Below are positions 47,774 through 55,924 of a stretch of DNA of 64,000 bases, one piece after another; position 1 is the first letter of the stretch, and each line of letters starts with the position of its first letter. Source of the DNA: an uncultured Prevotella sp. (GTDB lineage Bacteria > Bacteroidota > Bacteroidia > Bacteroidales > Bacteroidaceae); contig ONBG01000001.1 in the NCBI GenBank assembly GCA_900316015.1, positions 62,001-126,000 on the forward strand, in the 5' to 3' direction. The position numbers and the translations under genes were made by a program. The notes under the pieces were generated by a model that did not search any database, had not been told where the DNA came from, and saw nothing but the letters and a program-made list of their open reading frames with translations.

Positions 47774-50290
47774 TTATATTCCACCCTTCATAATCGCAGA
47801 ATGGATGCTCTTGCTGGTATCCACATCGGTGTATGAGTGTTTCTTGTTGCCAAAGTTCAAGGATATGGATGCTTTCAGATAGAAGAATTTTCCGCGGAGA
47901 TGGTCAAGACGGTATTGACGTTTGCTGTAGTCTTGCGTGAGCAGTGAGCTACAGGAGCGATAGTCGGTGAATGGGTTCTGGCAACCTGCCTGCAAGCCAA
48001 TGCTCTTGTATTTGTAAGAAATGGTCAGGCCGTAGAGCGCGGTGTTCGACCATTGCTCAAGTGTGGCATAAACGCCATGTCGGTAGGTTGTGTAATACAT
48101 GCCAATATTCAGGGCGTTGATAGCATACGAAATGGAAGACTTGTTATACCATTCCGTATCCGTCAGCCCATTTCTGCCGGTCACTTGATAGTGCTCAGCA
48201 CCCAAACGTGTCTTCACCAGGAAGCCATTCTTTGAATAGCTCACTCCTATCTCCGGATTGGTGTAGTAATAATGCCCCTCCGACAGCAACGAATGGATAA
48301 AATAGCCATTGTCATAGCTGACAAACTCAGCGTTGTTCTTCCAACTGATAAACATGTCATACATGGCGTAGAACGACCAGTCGCCGACATCGCAGTTGAC
48401 ATTCAATGTGTTGGAGACGATGGTCGTGGGCTTCAGATTAGGATTGCCCCGTCTTTTCTGGATCGTGTCGATGTCTTGCTCGATGTTATTGTACATCGTC
48501 ATTGTCGGGTAACTGTTCGTCAAACTGCCCCGATACTGTACGTAGAGGCTTGGAGTGAAGGTGTATTTCACCGTAGCTGATACTCTTGGGCTATAGCGGT
48601 ATTGATGCGCCTCGCCCCGAATCTTGTAGAACAGTTGGCTGATGCCACCATCCAAAGACGCGAACATCTTCTCCCATCGTTTGGAGATTCCCATTTCCAA
48701 CAATGTCTCAGAATAGGTCAGACCGCCCTTTACCTTCGTTCGGTTAAGCAGGTAATTCGTCCGTGAGTTCTCTGTGAAATTATACAGAGCCCCCGTCAGT
48801 GTCCAGTCCTTGTCCATTGCCTTTGTATAATTGCTCCCGAGGACTAATCTGTAGTAGTGCTCTTTCGTGTTATTGCTATTGCTGAAAGCTCCTTCCTTGA
48901 GCAGGTAGTCAAATCTGTTGTTGGAGTAATCCAAAGACCCTCTGAAACTCAGGCGCTGCCTGTTCCTTAGCTGAAACCTGCTACTGAAGGACAAATAGGG
49001 CGAATGGGAAGTTTCTTTACTGTTTTCCAATGAGGTTGTGATCCTTTCAAAGGCTCCTTGATAATAGGTCTGATAATCCGTACTTGTTTCCGGTCGGCGA
49101 AATAGACAGCCCAGCCGCACATTGAAGGTCGTGGAATCGCCATAATAGTGGAGGTTATAGTACAGGTTGCTGCTTCTCTTCTTTTGACTTGAAGCGTTGG
49201 AAACAAGGTCTTTCTCAAGCTTGTCCCCGTTCGGATATACAAAATGCTCTGTCTGGGCAGTGTATGAGTCATCGTCATGGGAATGGGATTCGGCATATGC
49301 CAGGCTATGCTCATATCTCTGTTTGTAGAATCTTACTGCGCCATTACCATCACCCTCATTCTTATTCAGTCCCTGCATTCCGCTGACCATGATGTTCTCA
49401 CCCCGGTCCTTTCGCTTTGTTGTGAACTTGACAATACAGTCGTATTGAGCATATTCACCCGTAGGCATGGCGTTATATTCCACTTTCAGAATATCGTTGG
49501 GCGACAACTGCTTGATGTCATTGGGATTTGTGACAATGTGATGATCAATGATAAAGGTCACCGCCTTCCCCCTTACGGTTGTCTCATTGGTGATGGCATC
49601 AATGTCCAATTGAGGGATTGCCATGTTCCGAAGCAAGTCATAGCCGTCTATAGACACTTTCTTCTGCAATGCTGTCGGGATAAAAACATCATTGTCTATT
49701 TTATGAATCTTCTGACGTGCCTTTACTGTAACCTCTTTCAATGTCAGGCGGGACGGAAGCAGATGTACCGTACCCATGTCTTGATGGCTACAGACCATTT
49801 CCACGGTCTGATAGCCGACATAACTGATCCGCGCCATCACCTTCGTGGCATTACAGGGAATCACGAAAAAGCCATTCTCATTGCTTACGCCTTTGGCGAT
49901 GATGCTTGAGTCCTGCAACGAGCGCAAGGTGATGTTGGCAAACTCGAAAGGCTTGCCCTTCTCGTCAACGATTCTGCCCTTATACCTCCATTTGCCGTCT
50001 TGCGTACATTCCACGGAGATGACGCTGTCGTTCACAATCGTAGTCTGAATGGGATAGAAGCCAATGAGCTGACGGATGGTCTGTGGCACAGTCATATCCT
50101 TCACGTTGGCCGTGACACGGAAGTCCTCAAGGTCGTTGTATATGAAGTTGATGGTGTAATGGCTATGTTGCTCTATGATGCGCAAGGCCTCCGGCATCGT
50201 CACCTCCCGGAAGTGGTGGGTGATGCGCTGAGCAGAGATCTGCGCCATAAAGACCAAAGAGAGTATAGATAGCAAAAGTAATCTTCTCAT
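47774..50290 (-). CDS. outer-membrane beta-barrel protein with STN and carboxypeptidase-like domains
   Basis: 838 residues. A signal peptide (1-20) is followed by an STN domain (about 25-93: LRIIEQHSHYTINFIYND, VTVPQ-type repeats), a carboxypeptidase-regulatory-like domain (about 105-180, KGRIVDEKGKPFEFANITL), a short plug-like segment with TVRGKAVTFIIDHH, and a long barrel. It belongs to the OMP_b-brl_3-like family rather than classical SusC. The STN domain is the part that touches an anti-sigma factor in transmembrane signalling. It forms an operon with the anti-sigma and sigma genes, spaced three bases apart; the ligand is unknown. Confidence 0.9.
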   Translation of the reverse strand: MRRLLLLSILSLVFMAQISAQRITHHFREVTMPEALRIIEQHSHYTINFIYNDLEDFRVTANVKDMTVPQTIRQLIGFYPIQTTIVNDSVISVECTQDGKWRYKGRIVDEKGKPFEFANITLRSLQDSSIIAKGVSNENGFFVIPCNATKVMARISYVGYQTVEMVCSHQDMGTVHLLPSRLTLKEVTVKARQKIHKIDNDVFIPTALQKKVSIDGYDLLRNMAIPQLDIDAITNETTVRGKAVTFIIDHHIVTNPNDIKQLSPNDILKVEYNAMPTGEYAQYDCIVKFTTKRKDRGENIMVSGMQGLNKNEGDGNGAVRFYKQRYEHSLAYAESHSHDDDSYTAQTEHFVYPNGDKLEKDLVSNASSQKKRSSNLYYNLHYYGDSTTFNVRLGCLFRRPETSTDYQTYYQGAFERITTSLENSKETSHSPYLSFSSRFQLRNRQRLSFRGSLDYSNNRFDYLLKEGAFSNSNNTKEHYYRLVLGSNYTKAMDKDWTLTGALYNFTENSRTNYLLNRTKVKGGLTYSETLLEMGISKRWEKMFASLDGGISQLFYKIRGEAHQYRYSPRVSATVKYTFTPSLYVQYRGSLTNSYPTMTMYNNIEQDIDTIQKRRGNPNLKPTTIVSNTLNVNCDVGDWSFYAMYDMFISWKNNAEFVSYDNGYFIHSLLSEGHYYYTNPEIGVSYSKNGFLVKTRLGAEHYQVTGRNGLTDTEWYNKSSISYAINALNIGMYYTTYRHGVYATLEQWSNTALYGLTISYKYKSIGLQAGCQNPFTDYRSCSSLLTQDYSKRQYRLDHLRGKFFYLKASISLNFGNKKHSYTDVDTSKSIHSAIMKGGI

Positions 50291-50293
50291 GGC

Positions 50294-50938
50294 TTAGTCG
50301 TTTACGATGACAGTATCCCCCTTGCGGACAATGTCTATCTGTTGGAAACTATTGAGCAAAGTGATGACGTCGTCAAGGCTGTTCGCCTGATTCCACTTGA
50401 AATGCAAACGGATATGCCGGACGTCATCATTAATGTAGCTGACCTTCACATGATAGAATGCAGCAATCTGAGACAGAATTCTTTCAAGCTCCTCGTCGTC
50501 AAAGTTGATAACTTTCGGAGACTCTTCTGCTTTCTTTGGCATCGTACGCGTCAGCGTGTCTTTCATGCTGTCTTTCTTTGCTGTGGCAACCGCCGCTGTC
50601 TTTGTTTTTACTGCGATCTCCTTTTGAAAAGGATTGCTGACAATGCCAAGCTTTACACTTGCTGCGTATGCAAAGGCACAAGCAAAGAGGATGCCGATGA
50701 CCGAGACAGCAATCTTCATCGGAGCATAGCGCCTTGCCGGATGTTGCCTGGACTCAAACCTGCTCCAGGCGTCCTCCACGTCTATCATTTCTTTTCTTGC
50801 GTCCTCATCGGCAAGGGCGCGCTTTAGGTCGGACACGTCCTTGGCATCATCAAGCATTTCGTCTATCTCCTTGTCGGAGTAATGCTCGGGATGCGCTTGC
50901 GCATCCAACAGTCGCATTGTTTTCTCTTCCTCAGTCAT
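50294..50938 (-). CDS. FecR-like anti-sigma factor (DUF4974)
   Basis: 214 residues. A cytoplasmic N-terminal ~70 residues would bind the sigma factor; one membrane helix lies at about 73-93 (MKIAVSVIGILFACAFAYAA); the periplasmic C terminus (about 145-214, INFDDEELERILSQIAAFYHVKV, HFKWNQANSLDDVITLLN) is DUF4974. It is shorter than FecR and lacks the middle FecR domain. It sits between the ECF sigma gene and the STN-domain barrel, as expected of a signalling trio. Confidence 0.88.
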   Translation of the reverse strand: MTEEEKTMRLLDAQAHPEHYSDKEIDEMLDDAKDVSDLKRALADEDARKEMIDVEDAWSRFESRQHPARRYAPMKIAVSVIGILFACAFAYAASVKLGIVSNPFQKEIAVKTKTAAVATAKKDSMKDTLTRTMPKKAEESPKVINFDDEELERILSQIAAFYHVKVSYINDDVRHIRLHFKWNQANSLDDVITLLNSFQQIDIVRKGDTVIVND

Positions 50939-50941
50939 AGC

Positions 50942-51427
50942 TCAGTGATTATTAAATTGTTGCTTCAACGTTTTAACGAGATGGGAAAGGTGCTTCCATA
51001 CTGCTACACGGCTGATGCAGAGTTCTCGGGCAATGTCATCATAGCCCAGTCCTTCCAGGAAACGCATGTGGAAGATATCCTGCTCCTGTTGGGTGAGGCA
51101 ACGATGGGCAATGGCCTGCAACCGACTTAACCGCTCTTCGTCTTTCTTCAGGTCTTTGTCAATCTGAATTTCCTTTGCATAGAACTGCATTAGTCGCTCA
51201 CGGTTCGACTTCTGATGGATTTTCTTCAGGCATTCGTTCCTGACGCTTTTCAGCAAATAGGCTCTGCTCTGCTCAGGCAACAGCTCCATGTCTTGCCTGA
51301 GCAGCACCTCGAATATACCGCAGACAACATCATCACTCTCCTGTCGGTCGTAGAGAATGGTAAGTGCCCGTTGGTACATCTCGGGGTAATACTCCCTGAA
51401 AAGTCGTTCCAGTTCTGCTTTCTTCAT
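50942..51427 (-). CDS. ECF RNA polymerase sigma factor
   Basis: A 161-residue sigma-70 of the extracytoplasmic-function class: region 2 (ELERLFREYYPEMYQRALTI, DVVCGIFEVLL) and region 4 (LTQQEQDIFHMRFLEGLGYDDIARELCISRVAVWKHLSH). It is the first gene of the sigma/anti-sigma/outer-membrane operon. It probably directs its own operon and possibly other targets. No clear promoter of the housekeeping type was found upstream. Confidence 0.92.
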   Translation of the reverse strand: MKKAELERLFREYYPEMYQRALTILYDRQESDDVVCGIFEVLLRQDMELLPEQSRAYLLKSVRNECLKKIHQKSNRERLMQFYAKEIQIDKDLKKDEERLSRLQAIAHRCLTQQEQDIFHMRFLEGLGYDDIARELCISRVAVWKHLSHLVKTLKQQFNNH

Positions 51428-51589
51428 CTCGCCTTTTTACTTGCTATATCACTGAGCATCTAAAAATGCTAACCACTAAGCCATGTTTTTATTGCGATAG
51501 GTTAATATTTTATTGAAAGGACGCGTATTCTTCTCAAATCCTCCCTTACATCAGTTCCTTTTCACATTGTCATTTCCTGAAAGGTTTCG

Positions 51590-51620
51590 TTGCAAAGTTG
51601 GGAAGAAGTTGATAGCTTTG
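51590..51620 (+). promoter_or_regulatory. promoter of a broken yhcG-like gene
   Basis: TTG at 51590-51592, a 20-base spacer and TAGCTTTG at 51613-51620. Confidence 0.65.
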
Positions 51621-51639
51621 TACACAAAAACGGATTAAT

Positions 51640-51783
51640 ATGGAAATTTCTCACATCTCACGAAAATATCTGTAGGCGGTGAAGGACATCAAGAGTGCCA
51701 TACTCAAGCGTCGCTACGCTGCTGCTAAGCAGGTCAACAAAGTGTTGCTGAAACTCTACTACTCCGTAGGTGGCTATGTCTCA
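51640..51783 (+). pseudogene. YhcG/DUF1016 nuclease, 5' fragment with nonsense codon
   Basis: Reading from the ATG at 51640, MEISHISRKYL is followed by TAG (51673-51675, probably once CAG) and then VKDIKSAILKRRYAAAKQVNKVLLKLYYSVGG, the N-terminal helix-turn-helix of DUF1016 proteins. The homology ends near 51780, where an antisense fragment begins. Confidence 0.65.
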
Positions 51784-51882
51784 GCACACAGTCGTGACGG
51801 ATATCCAGCAGTTGCTCGTCATTGTCCTTCAAAAGTTGTTTCAGCAGCTGCACTTTGCCAATGTCGGGGCGGTGATTAATGC

Positions 51883-52669
51883 TCAGACGGTACTTGTTGA
51901 GAACCTTGCTGTATTCACGGAGCGTATCTCGTCATCGAGTGCATCTTCAAGGTCACGCTCGTCATAATTCTCACGCAGAGCAAGAAAGTCGAAAGAATAA
52001 GGGTCCTTCGTTATCTGTTGTGCCAAATCGCTTTGTGGTGCAGGCAGTGTGTTCTTGAAATTGCTCACAGCTTTGCCCTCACGTTCATAGAGGTCGGTGT
52101 CAAGCCAGTTGAGTAGAACATTCCGACTCCAATTGTTCTCTAAAGTCTTGCGAACGAAGAAGATCGACTTCTTGACATTGCCTTTGCACTTGTCAATAAT
52201 AAAGCGATGGTGTCCCCATGGAATAGAGAAAAGAATATTCTTATTGAAATCTTCCACGGCCTGTGGACGATTCTGCATAACCATATTATTAGAATCGTCT
52301 ACAGTGTGTGGACGATTTTTTTTCCTCCAAATCATCCACAGCCTGTGGACGATTTCCAATCATCGGAGAATAAAGGTTGTAAAAGTAGACTATGTACTTC
52401 AAATTGGTAGGCGAAAAGCCCTTTGCGTCAGGCAGTTTCCTTTTCAAATCATCACTAAGGGTTTTGAAGAATGAAGAGCCATACGTGTTGGCATATTGCC
52501 GTGAAACAATGTCCCGACCTAAATTCCAATAGAACTCCAAGACGCTATTGTTTACAACCGACATCGCTTTAAGCCGCTGAGTCAGATAGCGGCTCTTCAG
52601 TTCGTTAAGCCAATTGGTGTAGGCTTCGTCATTATGCAGTACCTGCCGTGGTGTCTTATCTTTATCCAT
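51883..52669 (-). pseudogene. YhcG-type PDDEXK nuclease gene, frameshifted and truncated
   Basis: The first frame (52669-52289) has the DUF1016 N domain (KAMSVVNNSVLEFYWNLGRDIV, FSPTNLKYIVYFYNLY). It shifts at an A8 tract (complement of 52316-52323); with seven A's it would continue into the second frame (KCKGNVKKSIFFVRKTLENNWSRNVLLNWLDTDLYER, then DPYSFDFLALRENYDERDLEDAL). The catalytic PDDEXK half is missing after about 51930, replaced by a fragment reading LREYSKVLNKYRLSINHRPD in another frame. Three NRPQAVDD-like repeats surround the tract. Confidence 0.75.
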
Positions 52670-53190
52670 CGATCCTTATTTTTCGGTTTACAACTCTATT
52701 TTACGCAAATATACTAAAAAATATTTAGATGTAAGCTCATGTAATGAACTTATTTTCTATAATTTTCGAACTATTCTCAGATCGGGGAGATCCTCCTATC
52801 ATCGAGGGCGAAAACCCAACGGACGCAGAGATAGGTTTCGAAGGCTCCAAAGCGTGTTTTGCAACTGCGCGGAAACCGCTTGCAACTGCAATGGTAATTC
52901 ATTTAGGAATGAATCATGATGCGTCCTTAATTGATTCTAAATTGAATGCAAATTCAATATTCGTGCGCGTACCTTATATACGCGCGCGTATTAATAGAGA
53001 TAAAGATAAAAATATAAATTTAAGAAATTTTTTTAATTTTGGTTTTTATTCTGTCGGGACCCAGAAAAATGGCGCGCGGGTTGGCGGCGTGGGCGGACAT
53101 GCAGGCAAGGATCCTTTCACAGGAGCAGAGAAGAAAACGCAAGACGGGGAGGAGCAAGGTGACGCTCCGTCCGGACCGTCCCCACCGGTT

Positions 53191-53209
53191 GCAGGAGATC
53201 ATCTCCTGC
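53191..53209. repeat. perfect inverted repeat
   Basis: GCAGGAGAT-C-ATCTCCTGC. The arm ATCTCCTG recurs in the even units of the following array, so alternative pairings are possible. Confidence 0.7.
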
Positions 53210-53214
53210 CTTGC

Positions 53215-53345
53215 GAAAGGTCATCTGAGAGAGCCTGAAAGGTTATCTCCTGTGAGGCGAAAGGTCATCAATTGTCCTTTGAAAGGATATCTCCTGTAGG
53301 CGACGGGTCACCCATTGTCCTCTGAAAGGCTATTTGCCGTTAGGC
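53215..53345 (+). repeat. 22/44-base tandem repeat array
   Basis: Six ~22-base units starting with GAAAGG (or a variant) begin at 53215, 53237, 53259, 53281, about 53302 and 53324. Odd units resemble one another (GAAAGGTCATC) and even units another pattern (GAAAGGnTATCTCCTGT), making a 44-base dimer repeated three times with decay toward the right. Confidence 0.75.
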
Positions 53346-53601
53346 AGAAGCCACCTTTTCGCACGTTGTTCTTTGACATGTTGGAAACAAAGGGAAGTCG
53401 TTGAGCATGGACTGACGGCAACAAGCCGGCACGCTGTTGCCGCTCGTCCATTCATCTGCCTGTCCCCTGAGCCTCGTCCTTCGGGCATTGCGTCGCTCGT
53501 AGGCACTCATCCGCGATCTTCCATCCGTGCTTGGTCACCATCGAGTTCATCTTTCTCCATAAAAAAGTGGCGGAGTCAGGCGGGCATTCGAGGTTTTTTA
53601 T

Positions 53602-53609
53602 TATATTTG
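53602..53609 (+). promoter_or_regulatory. -7 box of the antiporter gene
   Basis: TATATTTG, 22 bases before the ATG. Confidence 0.7.
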
Positions 53610-53631
53610 CACCCACATTCATATAAATTCT

Positions 53632-54582
53632 ATGATACTGAATATCATCCTGATTGTAATCGGCATTGTCTTAGTCGTGAAAGGAGCAGATTGGCTCACC
53701 AATGGTGCGGTAAGCGTTGCGACGAAGTTGCACATCTCCCAGATGGTCATTGGGTTGACCATAGTGGCGATGGGTACCTCTATGCCGGAGTTTTGCGTCA
53801 GCTTCGTCTCAGCCTTGAAAGGGACGCCAGACTTAGCGGTGGGCAACGTGGTTGGCTCCAATATCTTCAATGCCTTGCTGATCGTGGGCGTGGCAGCCAT
53901 GGTAGCCCCCATGAGCATCATGAAGAAGACGGTCAAGGTGGACATCCCTGTGGGCGTGGTCGCCTCGCTCTTGTTACTGATCCTTTGCCTGGATGGGTCG
54001 ATCTCCCGTTTTGACGCAGGTGCCATGTTCCTGTTGTTCTTGATGTACATGTATGAGACCGTGAAGGGAGCGAAGAAGGGAAGCGCGGATGATTCATCCT
54101 CCGCGACCGTATACAGTGGCTGGAAGTCTGCCTTTCTCATCGTGTTAGGGCTGGCAGCTTTGATTGGTGGGAGCAACGTGTTCGTGGAAGGAGCCAAGAA
54201 CGTGGCCCAGGCCTTAGGCGTGAGCGATGCCATCATTGGACTTACCATCGTGGCGGGTGGCACGTCGCTGCCAGAGCTGGCAACAAGTGTGGTCTCAGCG
54301 CGGAAGGGAAACAGTGGCATTGCCATAGGCAATGTCTTAGGCTCGAATATCTTCAATATCCTGATGATCTTAGGCGTGACCGGTTTGATCGCCCCGATGT
54401 CCTATTCCGGTATCACCTTCGTGGACATGTCGGTGATGGTGATCTCGATGTTGCTTTTATGGATGTTCAGCTTCACGAAATATACCGTGGCCCGTTGGGA
54501 GGGAGCTGTTCTCGTCCTGATCTTTATGTTCTATATGGTCTATTTGGTGATGGGTGCCATGGGGCATCCATGGTTCTCATAG
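53632..54582 (+). CDS. calcium/sodium antiporter (YrbG family)
   Basis: A 316-residue inner-membrane cation/Ca2+ exchanger with about ten helices. Two inverted alpha repeats carry the ion-binding sequences: VIGLTIVAMGTSMPEFCVS with GNVVGSNIFNALL in the first half, and IIGLTIVAGGTSLPELATS with GNVLGSNIFNILM in the second. Probably exports Ca2+ with Na+ or H+. Monocistronic, with a promoter just upstream. Confidence 0.95.
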   Translation: MILNIILIVIGIVLVVKGADWLTNGAVSVATKLHISQMVIGLTIVAMGTSMPEFCVSFVSALKGTPDLAVGNVVGSNIFNALLIVGVAAMVAPMSIMKKTVKVDIPVGVVASLLLLILCLDGSISRFDAGAMFLLFLMYMYETVKGAKKGSADDSSSATVYSGWKSAFLIVLGLAALIGGSNVFVEGAKNVAQALGVSDAIIGLTIVAGGTSLPELATSVVSARKGNSGIAIGNVLGSNIFNILMILGVTGLIAPMSYSGITFVDMSVMVISMLLLWMFSFTKYTVARWEGAVLVLIFMFYMVYLVMGAMGHPWFS

Positions 54583-54624
54583 ATGAAAGTCTGGGCAGCA
54601 TACGCGTTTTTGGATAAAAATGTG

Positions 54625-54632
54625 TAACTTTG
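54625..54632 (+). promoter_or_regulatory. -7 box of the queuosine operon
   Basis: TAACTTTG, placing transcription start about 12-15 bases before the first aptamer. Confidence 0.65.
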
Positions 54633-54651
54633 CAGCCAGAATATTCATAAC

Positions 54652-54712
54652 AGAGTGCTTGTTACCTCTTTAAAAACAAGGAGAGTGCTTGATCAACCTC
54701 TATAAAAACAAG
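54652..54712 (+). promoter_or_regulatory. two tandem preQ1-I riboswitch aptamers
   Basis: Two copies of the minimal preQ1 class I layout lie end to end: 54652-54680 and 54682-54712. Each has AGAG pairing with CUCU (P1), a loop CUUG, an A-rich stretch (UUAAAAA or AUAAAAA) and a 3' CAAG that pairs with the loop CUUG to close the H-type pseudoknot. The second copy ends two bases before the ATG at 54715, so ligand binding would hide the ribosome-binding region. The downstream genes, a queuosine precursor transporter and queF, fit preQ1 as the ligand. Confidence 0.88.
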
Positions 54713-54714
54713 AA

Positions 54715-55404
54715 ATGGAAAAAAGTAGTAGTAAGGTAAGTGTACTGTTCATGCTTTTCAGTACGCTGTTTTGCGTTTGCCTGATCACGGCAAATGTGTT
54801 GGAGACAAAACAGATTTCAGTAGGCGGGGTCAGCCTGACCGGTGGGTTGTTGGTGTTCCCCATCTCCTACATCATCAATGATTGCGTTTGTGAGGTATGG
54901 GGATATGGCAAGGCGAGACTGTTGATATGGTTAGGGTTCGCGATGAACTTCTTTTTCGTATTGATGGGAGCCTTATGCGATGCGATACCCGGTGCGCCGT
55001 TTTGGAACAATGATGCCGGTTTCCATGCGATCTTTGGATTGGCACCCAGGATCTGTGCCGCCTCGTTTGTCGCGTTCTTGGCGGGTTCCTTCGTGAATGC
55101 TTATGTGATGAGCAGGATGAAGATCTCTTCGGGAGGCAAGAACTTCTTTGCCCGCGCGATCCTCAGCACGGTTTGGGGCGAGAGCGTAGATTCCCTCATC
55201 TTCTTTCCTCTTGCCTTGTTGGGTCCTGTTCCTGCGCGCGAACTGCCAGCCTTGATGGTATGGCAAGTGGTCTTGAAGACCGTATACGAGATCATTGTCT
55301 TCCCGATTACCAATCGGGTGGTCAAGCATGTGAAAAGGCATGAAGGGGAAGATGTCTATGACAATGGCATCAGCTATAATGTTTTCAAACTTTTCAGTTT
55401 ATAA
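54715..55404 (+). CDS. queuosine precursor transporter (YhhQ family)
   Basis: A 229-residue inner-membrane protein with six or more helices, of the YhhQ/VUT_1 family that imports preQ0/preQ1: ISYIINDCVCEVWGYGKAR and SVDSLIFFPLAL are family marks. It begins right after tandem preQ1 aptamers, which explains its control. The stop TAA at 55402-55404 abuts the queF start at 55405. Confidence 0.95.
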   Translation: MEKSSSKVSVLFMLFSTLFCVCLITANVLETKQISVGGVSLTGGLLVFPISYIINDCVCEVWGYGKARLLIWLGFAMNFFFVLMGALCDAIPGAPFWNNDAGFHAIFGLAPRICAASFVAFLAGSFVNAYVMSRMKISSGGKNFFARAILSTVWGESVDSLIFFPLALLGPVPARELPALMVWQVVLKTVYEIIVFPITNRVVKHVKRHEGEDVYDNGISYNVFKLFSL

Positions 55405-55875
55405 ATGGATATGGAGAGAAAAGAAGAAGGATTGAATGCGCTGGGAGCAAAGACGTCCTATCGGATGGATTACGCTCCAGAGGTGTTGGAGACATTCCAG
55501 AACAAGCACCCGGAGAATGATTATTGGGTGCAGTTCAACTGTCCCGAGTTTACCTCGCTCTGCCCGATCACGGGCCAGCCCGACTTTGCCGAGATCCGTA
55601 TCATGTATGTGCCGGATCTGCGTATGGTGGAAAGCAAGAGCTTGAAGCTCTATCTGTTCAGCTTCCGCAATCATGGGGATTTCCATGAGGACTGCGTGAA
55701 CATCATCATGAAGGACCTGATCCAGTTGATGGATCCCAAATACATTGAAGTGACAGGCTATTTTCTGCCGCGTGGCGGGATCAGCATCTATCCTTATGCC
55801 AATTATGGTCGTCCAGGCACTCAGTATGAAGAACTGGCACGTCACCGTTTCATGAACCATCAGTTAGGACGCTGA
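55405..55875 (+). CDS. queF: 7-cyano-7-deazaguanine (preQ0) reductase
   Basis: 156 residues, the short unimodular QueF. Reduces preQ0 to preQ1 with NADPH. The nucleophile is C53 in FTSLCP, D60 follows in TGQPD, and [21 protein letters not shown] is the NADPH/substrate motif. Co-transcribed with the transporter, so uptake of preQ0 and its reduction are controlled together by the product preQ1. Confidence 0.95.
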   Translation: MDMERKEEGLNALGAKTSYRMDYAPEVLETFQNKHPENDYWVQFNCPEFTSLCPITGQPDFAEIRIMYVPDLRMVESKSLKLYLFSFRNHGDFHEDCVNIIMKDLIQLMDPKYIEVTGYFLPRGGISIYPYANYGRPGTQYEELARHRFMNHQLGR

Positions 55876-55924
55876 CCCTTGGATCTGGGCGTTCGTCTTA
55901 CCCTTTGATAACTTTGATCCTATC

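Larger units (their letters stand above)
52670..53601. other. gene-free region with inverted and tandem repeats
   Basis: I see no convincing gene; the open frames here have unlikely composition. It holds inverted repeats ATTGAAT-GCAA-ATTCAAT (52941-52958) and GCGCGTA/TACGCGC (52965-52985), an AT-rich stretch, then a sharp switch to GC-rich sequence from about 53060, the 53191 palindrome and the 44-base repeat array. Confidence 0.6.

Noticed and set aside
52744-53299. Two open frames in the region before the antiporter gene
   Set aside because: Composition changes abruptly inside the frames, they run through AT-rich and inverted repeats and the tandem array, and show no recognisable domain.
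53215-53345. Possible CRISPR array
   Set aside because: Units are contiguous 22-base tandem repeats with gradual decay and no unique spacers; no cas gene is nearby.
53340-53420. A TTCTTTGACATGTTGGAAAC stretch reminiscent of rRNA operon leaders
   Set aside because: No rRNA or tRNA gene follows; the resemblance is short and from memory, so no RNA gene is called.
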